From NCBI GenBank assembly GCA_017558145.1, contig JAFYWF010000113.1, positions 1 through 50,464 on the forward strand: 50,464 nt of DNA. Reading direction: 5' to 3'. Below the pieces are notes generated by a model. The model did no database searches, was not told where the DNA came from, and saw only the letters and a program-made list of their open reading frames with translations. The position numbers and the translations under genes are program-made. This document shows positions 45,056 through 50,464 of this stretch, piece after piece (position 1 is the first letter of the stretch; each line of letters opens with the position of its first letter). Source of the DNA: Lachnospiraceae bacterium (lineage in GTDB: Bacteria > Bacillota > Clostridia > Lachnospirales > Lachnospiraceae).

Positions 45056-45994
45056 TTATTGATTATCTAAAGCTAATTTTGCTGCACCAATCATACCTGC
45101 ATCATTTCCTAAGGAAGCCAATGCAAATTCTACGTTTTTGTTTGCAAAGAAAGCTCTTTCTCTATAGTTCTTTTCTACATAAGATAATAAAATATCTCCG
45201 GCTTTTGATACGCCACCGCCGATTACAAAGATTGCCGGATCCGAAACAGCTGCCATAATTGCCAAACCTTTTCCTAAATAGCTTCCAAATAATTCCGCTA
45301 CTTCTACCGCTACTTCATCACCTGCTTTTACAGCATCCCAAACATCTTTTGCAGTTACGGTATCGGCATTTAAAGTAGTTGCTTTTGTACTATTCACTAA
45401 TGCCTTTTTAGCAAGTCTTACAATACCTGTTGCTGAAGCATATTGCTCCAAGCATCCTTTATTTCCACAACCACAACAGTCAGTTTCTTCATAATCTACA
45501 GTTACATGTCCACCTTCTCCACCAGCTCCATGTTCTCCAATAATCAATTTACCATTTACAATAAATCCGCTTCCTACACCTGTTCCAAGAGTAATCATAA
45601 CCATGTTTTTGCGACCTTTACCGCCACCTTGCCACATTTCTCCAAGTGCAGCCACATTAGCATCATTACCTATTACTGCATTGAGTCCTGTTAACTCTTC
45701 TAATTCTTTCTTTACTTCTTTATATTTCCAACCAAGGTTTGCTGTTCCGTTTACCACACCTTCTGCTGTAACAGGACAAGGAACACCTACACCAACACCA
45801 ATAATATCTTCTTTTGTAAGGTTATGTTCTTCCATTTTTTCTTTGATAGATTCTGCAATATCCGGTAGAATTCTTACACCTTCATTTTCTGTATAAGTGA
45901 TAATTTCCCACTTATCAATATTCTTGCCTTCTTCTTCAAAAATCCCCATTTTTACGGTCGTACCACCGATGTCAACACCAAAACAATATTTCAT
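45056..45994 (-). CDS. ROK-family glucokinase
   Basis: 312 residues from the ATG at 45994 (AAGGGGGA upstream; a GTG/CTG-type start at 46015 is not supported). The phosphate loop is VDIGGTTVKMG; LTGLNAVIGNDANVAALGE, ITLGTGVGSGFI and EHGAGGEGGH with the catalytic Asp/His are typical, and the zinc site is CCGCGNKGCLEQYAS. It phosphorylates glucose or a related hexose (possibly N-acetylhexosamine) with ATP. Probably co-transcribed with the nucleotidyltransferase that follows. Confidence 0.93.
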   Translation of the reverse strand: MKYCFGVDIGGTTVKMGIFEEEGKNIDKWEIITYTENEGVRILPDIAESIKEKMEEHNLTKEDIIGVGVGVPCPVTAEGVVNGTANLGWKYKEVKKELEELTGLNAVIGNDANVAALGEMWQGGGKGRKNMVMITLGTGVGSGFIVNGKLIIGEHGAGGEGGHVTVDYEETDCCGCGNKGCLEQYASATGIVRLAKKALVNSTKATTLNADTVTAKDVWDAVKAGDEVAVEVAELFGSYLGKGLAIMAAVSDPAIFVIGGGVSKAGDILLSYVEKNYRERAFFANKNVEFALASLGNDAGMIGAAKLALDNQ

Positions 45995-46130
45995 TGCCGG
46001 TTCCCCCTTCTGCATTTTATAATCTTAGTACACTGCCTTGAGCTACTGTAATAAGTTACACTATCTTCTATAAATTTATCAAATTTTTACTCAGAATACA
46101 ACATTATTTTCCAAGCAACCGATAGAACAA

Positions 46131-46161
46131 AATGCTTCATGGCTGATTGCCATGAAGCATT
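46131..46161. terminator. Terminator after the ZIP transporter gene
   Basis: AATGCTTCATGGC (46131-46143) and GCCATGAAGCATT (46149-46161) form a perfect 13-bp stem with T runs on both sides (TTTG on minus). Confidence 0.85.
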
Positions 46162-46165
46162 TCTT

Positions 46166-46909
46166 TTACCCCAACATCGTATCCATAAAAAGCATCAGAC
46201 AAAAGCCTGCCAATAATGCATATGTTGCTCCTCTTTCCTCTCCGTGAGCGTGAGTTTCAGGAATCATCTCATCACTGATGATATACAGCATTGTTCCTCC
46301 TGCAAAACTTAACGCAAAAGGCAACACTGCCGATGCAATTCCTACTGTTGAATACCCAATCATTGTTCCTACTACTTCTACCACACCAGTAAGCATAGCT
46401 ATAGCAAACGTCTTACTTTTGCTCACTCCGGCCGACAGCATAGGCGCTATAATTACGATTCCTTCCGGAATATTCTGTAACGCAATTCCAGCCGCAATCA
46501 TCATAGCATGAGAGACATCTCCTGTTCCAAAACCAACTCCTGCTGCAATACCTTCCGGAAGATTATGTATAGCGATTGCAATCACAAACAATAGTACCTT
46601 ATTTAAGGTTGCATTATTATGACTCTCTTTATCCCCTCCTGCCATACTGTGAAGATGGGGAACCAATTTATCCACTAAATTCAAAAAAACAGCACCTACA
46701 AAAATTCCAAGAACTGTAATTCCGATATTTCCATATTCCAAAGATGGTAATACCAACCCTAATACTGCCGCTGCCAGCATTACTCCTGCCGCAAAAGAAA
46801 GGATGATATCTGAAAATTTATGAGACAAACCCTGAAAAAGGAATCCTATTAAAGCACCCACCATGGTGGCACCACCAACACCTACCGCTGTTAATAAAAC
46901 CATATTCAT
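46166..46909 (-). CDS. ZIP-family metal transporter
   Basis: 247 residues, about eight membrane segments. The metal-binding helices carry HNLPEGIAAGVGFG (about 114-127) and LQNIPEGIVI (about 143-152), the HNxPEG and xNxPEG signature of ZIP4-type proteins. It should import zinc, or iron/manganese, across the cytoplasmic membrane. A His-containing tail segment PETHAHGEERG lies near the C terminus. No metal-responsive regulator is nearby. It follows the glycan synthase gene by 22 bases on the same strand, so the two may be co-transcribed. Confidence 0.92.
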   Translation of the reverse strand: MNMVLLTAVGVGGATMVGALIGFLFQGLSHKFSDIILSFAAGVMLAAAVLGLVLPSLEYGNIGITVLGIFVGAVFLNLVDKLVPHLHSMAGGDKESHNNATLNKVLLFVIAIAIHNLPEGIAAGVGFGTGDVSHAMMIAAGIALQNIPEGIVIIAPMLSAGVSKSKTFAIAMLTGVVEVVGTMIGYSTVGIASAVLPFALSFAGGTMLYIISDEMIPETHAHGEERGATYALLAGFCLMLFMDTMLG

Positions 46910-46931
46910 AAAATCACCTAGTCATATATTA

Positions 46932-49265
46932 TTAATTTTGTTGTTCTTCTCCCCAGCCAACTTTATTCTGCTCTGCTTTACGATGGCACTTTATCATCCA
47001 TTCTTGAAGCAGACTCATTTTTTCCAGATCATCACTAATTTCATCTATGTTAACCACCTGATAAAGTAACATTCCGGAAGGCAGTGTTTTTTCATACTCA
47101 CACTTTAAGTAACAATTCTCAACAGGTACCATCCAAAAGCTCTTAGGTAAATGATTGCTTCTAACACTGAAATGGCAGAAATTATAGTCTGCTACGTACA
47201 CTTTCTTTATTTTTTTACCTTCTATACTTTTTAACTCTTCTTCAGCTACCACATATTCCACCTTATCTTCAATTAAGACTTGTGGATACTCTCTATTTTC
47301 ATCAATATAGTCAGCTGCTCGTAATACAGTGTTTCGTTTTAAATCTTCTAATGTACCACTGTCTTTTTTAATTTCTTCCGGTAAAATCGGATCTCTGTCA
47401 TATAGTATCTGAAGGTATTCGTTATAGGTATCTTTATACTCATGGATAAACATGGAATAATTCCACTTATCACCAATTTGCATAGAATATACAACTTCTG
47501 TCAATAATTCAGCCTTATATTTTCCATCATTTAGCTCTACTTCCATGGTGCTTCCTTCCGGAAAATAATAAGGTTTTTCCAAAAGAATCGCCACGCCACC
47601 TTCTGAAATATTTCTGGTAATCCCCGGTATCACATAATCTTTATATTTTATTGTACATGGAACCGATAACGTAACACGTTCACTTTTTCTACGTTCCACA
47701 CGTCCGTCCGCAAAAAACAGAGACATAATCAACAAGTACAAATTATATGTAATCCAAAAGATAACTACAATAGGTCCTAAGGAATGATACTTGAGCATAA
47801 ATAAAACGCATCGAACCAGTCCCACAACAGATAAAATAATCAAACCAATAAAAGGAAGCTTATACCTTAAATTTTGTTCCTTGTAGCCTTGTCTTGTATT
47901 TTTATCCGTAACTTTAAATTTCTTCAAAGATATACCAAAGGTTTCAAGCAAAATAGGAACCAACATAAAAGGGAACAAAATAGTTTCATAAATACCCGTC
48001 CATTTGGAATTACGAATATTTCCACTTAACATATTTAAACTAATACTACTGGTTACATACATAGGAAGCCAGAATAACAGCACCTGGGGTAAGTCACATT
48101 TCACCACTGTAATCCCAAATACCCCATATAGCAAAGGTGACATAATATAAATCAATCTTTTAAACGGTGCATACCAGTACCACATCGATGCCCAATAATT
48201 TATTTTCTGCTCATAAGATAAATCTCTGCTGATAAAAATTTTTATTTTTCTTAAAGTTGCAATTACACCTCGTCCCCAACGGATACGCTGCTGAATCAGT
48301 CCCGGTAAATCCGTAACTGACATTCCTGAGGCCAAAGCATCATCCACGCCCAAAGTTACATAACCTGCTTTTTGAATTAAAATACCTGTTGCAAAGTCTT
48401 CTGTAATTGCTTCTGTATAGAACCCTCCTATTTTTTCCAAAGCTTCTCTTGCCAAAACAGTATTGGTTCCACCATAAATTACGCTATTTGTTTTTGTTCT
48501 CGCTCTTTGAATGTCTTTGTAAAAATAATCCTGCTCATTAGGAATTCTTCTTTCTGAAAAAAGATTAAACTGAAATAAATCCGGATTATAAAAGGCCTGA
48601 GGTGTTTGTACAAAACCCAGTTTAATTTTATCCTCTTCTTTTTTGTTCTGATTTTTCAACTGTGCATCAATAAAATAAGGGATTGTTTTTAAAAGAAACT
48701 CACTTTGTGGAATCATATCCGCATCAAAAGTCACAACCAAAGGGGAAGATGAATGCGCTAACGCATTATTCAAATTTCCTGCTTTCGCACCTTTGTTATC
48801 CGGTCTGTCCAGATAGTTGATTCCCATCCTTTCAGCCAATCTGCGCATCTTAGGTCTTCTGTTATCATCACACAAATAAATATGCACCTTACTTTTATCC
48901 GGATAGTGCATACGTTTACAGCCATTGATTGTTTTGTATAATAAACTTACTTCTTCACTATAGGTGGAAATAAAAATATCTACATCCGGATATAAATCCT
49001 CTGACACCTGTGGAAGCTCATATTTTCGTACCACTGACATATTTGCATAATGTACCATTGCTTCTACCATGCCAAGAACTTCTACAATCAACAAAGCCAA
49101 ACCTGCAACGGTGGATATTACACCATACTCTACCGGTATGGTAAAGAAAATTCTCCAACACAAATACATTACTGTAAAAAAAGTATTTATCACAAACCAT
49201 ATTTTTTCTTTTTGTATGGTTAACAAATTATATAATTTTATTTCTTTTGTCATTTCGTTTTTCAC
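46932..49265 (-). CDS. BcsA-like glycan synthase with PilZ c-di-GMP domain
   Basis: 777 residues. Two N-terminal membrane helices (about 22-65), a GT2 domain (about 90-330: DVDIFISTYSEE, CDDNRRPKM, VTFDADMIPQ, ITEDFATG and the polymerase motif QQRIRWGRG), several more membrane helices (about 355-510), then PilZ at about 523-625 with both c-di-GMP motifs, RRKSER and NISEGGVAI. A further C-terminal region (630-777) matches nothing I know. By family it extends a beta-glucan such as cellulose and moves it out when c-di-GMP is bound. No BcsB, BcsC, BcsZ or cyclase gene is nearby, so the polymer is uncertain. Confidence 0.93.
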   Translation of the reverse strand: MKNEMTKEIKLYNLLTIQKEKIWFVINTFFTVMYLCWRIFFTIPVEYGVISTVAGLALLIVEVLGMVEAMVHYANMSVVRKYELPQVSEDLYPDVDIFISTYSEEVSLLYKTINGCKRMHYPDKSKVHIYLCDDNRRPKMRRLAERMGINYLDRPDNKGAKAGNLNNALAHSSSPLVVTFDADMIPQSEFLLKTIPYFIDAQLKNQNKKEEDKIKLGFVQTPQAFYNPDLFQFNLFSERRIPNEQDYFYKDIQRARTKTNSVIYGGTNTVLAREALEKIGGFYTEAITEDFATGILIQKAGYVTLGVDDALASGMSVTDLPGLIQQRIRWGRGVIATLRKIKIFISRDLSYEQKINYWASMWYWYAPFKRLIYIMSPLLYGVFGITVVKCDLPQVLLFWLPMYVTSSISLNMLSGNIRNSKWTGIYETILFPFMLVPILLETFGISLKKFKVTDKNTRQGYKEQNLRYKLPFIGLIILSVVGLVRCVLFMLKYHSLGPIVVIFWITYNLYLLIMSLFFADGRVERRKSERVTLSVPCTIKYKDYVIPGITRNISEGGVAILLEKPYYFPEGSTMEVELNDGKYKAELLTEVVYSMQIGDKWNYSMFIHEYKDTYNEYLQILYDRDPILPEEIKKDSGTLEDLKRNTVLRAADYIDENREYPQVLIEDKVEYVVAEEELKSIEGKKIKKVYVADYNFCHFSVRSNHLPKSFWMVPVENCYLKCEYEKTLPSGMLLYQVVNIDEISDDLEKMSLLQEWMIKCHRKAEQNKVGWGEEQQN

Positions 49266-49285
49266 ACTCTTACTCCTTAAGAAAA

Positions 49286-49816
49286 TTATTTCATATTTAT
49301 TAAGTCATCATAGGAATAAAATTTTCTTCGATTTTCGTAATTCTTTCTTCCCCAGAATATGCCACCTATCATAAACACTGCTATCACCACAATAGATACT
49401 ACTAAATCATGATATATTCTTGTATAAACCAAATTCCCTAAAGTAAGTGCCCCTAAAATAGGTGAAAATACAACCATTATTTTTTTAATCACTATTTTCT
49501 TGTTGCCCTTTTGAAGAAAAGCTTCCCATATTAATGAAATTAAATATAACAAGCCTATTCCACCTAAAATGCAGGCCACAAAAATATACATCTGAAAATA
49601 AGGAACCGCTACCATCTTTGTTCCCCATGTATATCCTATTTCCCCACACAGGCATCCTACTAATATAAATGCCATGAACTTAAAAAAACGATATCCTCCA
49701 AAGCACAGCCAAATTCCAACAATCGCTACTACACACATTAGCACAAAACTTATATTTTCTTCTGAAAATTGAAACCAATCACCTAATCGTGGAATTTCTA
49801 ATATCATATTCTGCAT
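49286..49816 (-). CDS. Multi-pass membrane protein (TMEM198/DUF4203-like)
   Basis: 176 residues from the ATG at 49816 (AAAGGAAAA upstream, a little far); a longer GTG start at 49864 lacks support. Six to seven predicted membrane segments with small-residue-rich helices (VLMCVVAIVGIWLCFGGYRFFK, FMAFILVGCLCGEIGYTWG) resemble the DUF4203/TMEM198 type. It is 20 bases upstream of the glycan synthase on the same strand and likely in one operon, so it may support export or anchoring of the polymer; this is inference from position only. Confidence 0.7.
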   Translation of the reverse strand: MQNMILEIPRLGDWFQFSEENISFVLMCVVAIVGIWLCFGGYRFFKFMAFILVGCLCGEIGYTWGTKMVAVPYFQMYIFVACILGGIGLLYLISLIWEAFLQKGNKKIVIKKIMVVFSPILGALTLGNLVYTRIYHDLVVSIVVIAVFMIGGIFWGRKNYENRRKFYSYDDLINMK

Positions 49817-49930
49817 ATTTTTTATTTTCCTTTCATTTAATAATAAAAAAATTCGAAAAACCAAATGTTTTCAAAATTTTTATTTCATAGGTCAATCACA
49901 AGTCAATCAAAGATTTTTAGAAAAAAAAGA

Positions 49931-49952
49931 AAGTGTTGATTTCTCAGCACTT
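49931..49952 (-). terminator. Terminator of the tRNA array
   Basis: On the minus strand AAGTGCTGA and TCAACACTT (one G-T pair) with loop GAAA, followed by TCTTTTTTTTCT, 17 bases past tRNA-Lys. Confidence 0.85.
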
Positions 49953-49968
49953 CCTTTTCTTTACTCAA

Positions 49969-50041
49969 TGAGACATCGGGGATTCGAACCCCGGACAACT
50001 TGATTAAAAGTCAAGTGCTCTACCGACTGAGCTAATATCCC
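49969..50041 (-). tRNA. tRNA-Lys (TTT anticodon)
   Basis: Anticodon stem CTTGA/TCAAG with loop CTTTTAA; T arm GGTTCGAATC; acceptor GGGATAT/ATGTCTC with two G-T pairs; discriminator A. Last tRNA of the leftward array. Confidence 0.95.
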
Positions 50042-50072
50042 ATTTATTTTGTTGAGTGGTAAAACACCCTAA

Positions 50073-50144
50073 CAGGGCTAGCTGGATTCGAACCAGCGAG
50101 TGCAGCAGTCAAAGTGCTGTGCCTTACCGCTTGGCGATAGCCCT
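50073..50144 (-). tRNA. tRNA-Gln (TTG anticodon)
   Basis: Anticodon stem CAGCA/TGCTG with loop CTTTGAC; acceptor AGGGCTA/TAGCCCT; discriminator G; T loop GTTCGAATC. Confidence 0.95.
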
Positions 50145-50168
50145 ATGTTGACATAGACGCATGCCAAA

Positions 50169-50243
50169 GGTGGATACTGGGATTCGAACCCAGGGCCTCC
50201 AGAGCCACAATCTGGCGCGCTAACCAACTGCGCTATACCCACC
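50169..50243 (-). tRNA. tRNA-His (GTG anticodon)
   Basis: Anticodon stem CCAGA/TCTGG with loop TTGTGGC; acceptor GTGGGTA/TATCCAC with an extra 5' G (G-1) opposite discriminator C, the hallmark of tRNA-His. Confidence 0.95.
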
Positions 50244-50276
50244 ATGCTGAGATGATGAGTAAACTCATATCTCAAA

Positions 50277-50350
<74 letters not shown>

Positions 50351-50387
50351 ATATACTTGGTTTTAAACTACCTTTTGGCAATTTAAA

Positions 50388-50458
50388 AGCGGGTGATGGG
50401 AATCGAACCCACGTATCTAGCTTGGAAGGCTAGTGTTCTACCATTGAACTACACCCGC
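50388..50458 (-). tRNA. tRNA-Gly (TCC anticodon)
   Basis: Anticodon stem CTAGC/GCTAG with loop CTTCCAA; acceptor GCGGGTG/CACCCGC; discriminator T. It is the first tRNA of the array seen in the window; the promoter must lie to the right of the window edge. Confidence 0.95.
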
Positions 50459-50464
50459 ATAAAA

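Overview
The window looks like chromosome of a low-GC, anaerobic, spore-forming Firmicute, most probably Lachnospiraceae. The evidence is an AT-rich sequence with strong AGGAGG-type ribosome binding sites, a GerM-type lipoprotein, a pyrophosphate-dependent phosphofructokinase, an anaerobic sulfatase maturase, GH112 phosphorylase and several protein types common in gut clostridia. No plasmid, phage, CRISPR or insertion-sequence genes were recognised.

Layout. 1-6.5 kb: three 53-bp tandem repeats, then a leftward cluster comEA, response regulator, sensor kinase, GerM-like lipoprotein, comEC (DNA uptake plus signalling). 6.5-8.2 kb: an orphan solute-binding protein with a charged insertion, closed by a long structured hairpin. 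8.3-15.3 kb: arginine biosynthesis, with argC, a GNAT acetyltransferase, argJ, argB and argD leftward, and argG plus a small DUF1294 membrane protein rightward, split by a 420-bp control region rich in palindromes. 15.4-20.1 kb: an accessory patch. A CvpA-like membrane protein and a coiled-coil membrane protein appear to be one frameshifted gene. They lie head to head with a large beta-rich protein, and both reading frames stay open back to one shared point near 17600 with no normal start, which suggests a deletion or rearrangement junction.

20.1-25.6 kb: leftward housekeeping genes (DegV, DUF5721-like, CYTH, mtnA), a natural-looking protein that resembles only the N-terminal half of glycogen phosphorylase and has a cre-like site upstream, then a CheY / CheX-like pair. 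25.9-27.1 kb: tRNA-Leu and a GT2-GtrA glycosyltransferase, followed by a 337-bp stretch of nested inverted repeats. 27.5-39.5 kb: a glycan-use region: PPi-PFK, GH112 phosphorylase, two ABC permeases and a binding protein (leftward), an AraC regulator, a radical-SAM sulfatase maturase, a CxAxR sulfatase and a PHP-domain phosphoesterase. Together these would import a beta-galactosyl disaccharide, split it by phosphorolysis, remove sulfate, and feed the sugars to glycolysis.

39.6-49.9 kb: cell-surface functions (CapA lipoprotein, SH3b-NlpC/P60 hydrolase, a serine hydrolase with cell-wall-binding repeats), a sugar nucleotidyltransferase, a ROK glucokinase, a ZIP metal transporter, and a BcsA-like glycan synthase with a PilZ (c-di-GMP) domain beside a small membrane protein. 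49.9-50.5 kb: a leftward tRNA array Gly-Arg-His-Gln-Lys with a terminator.
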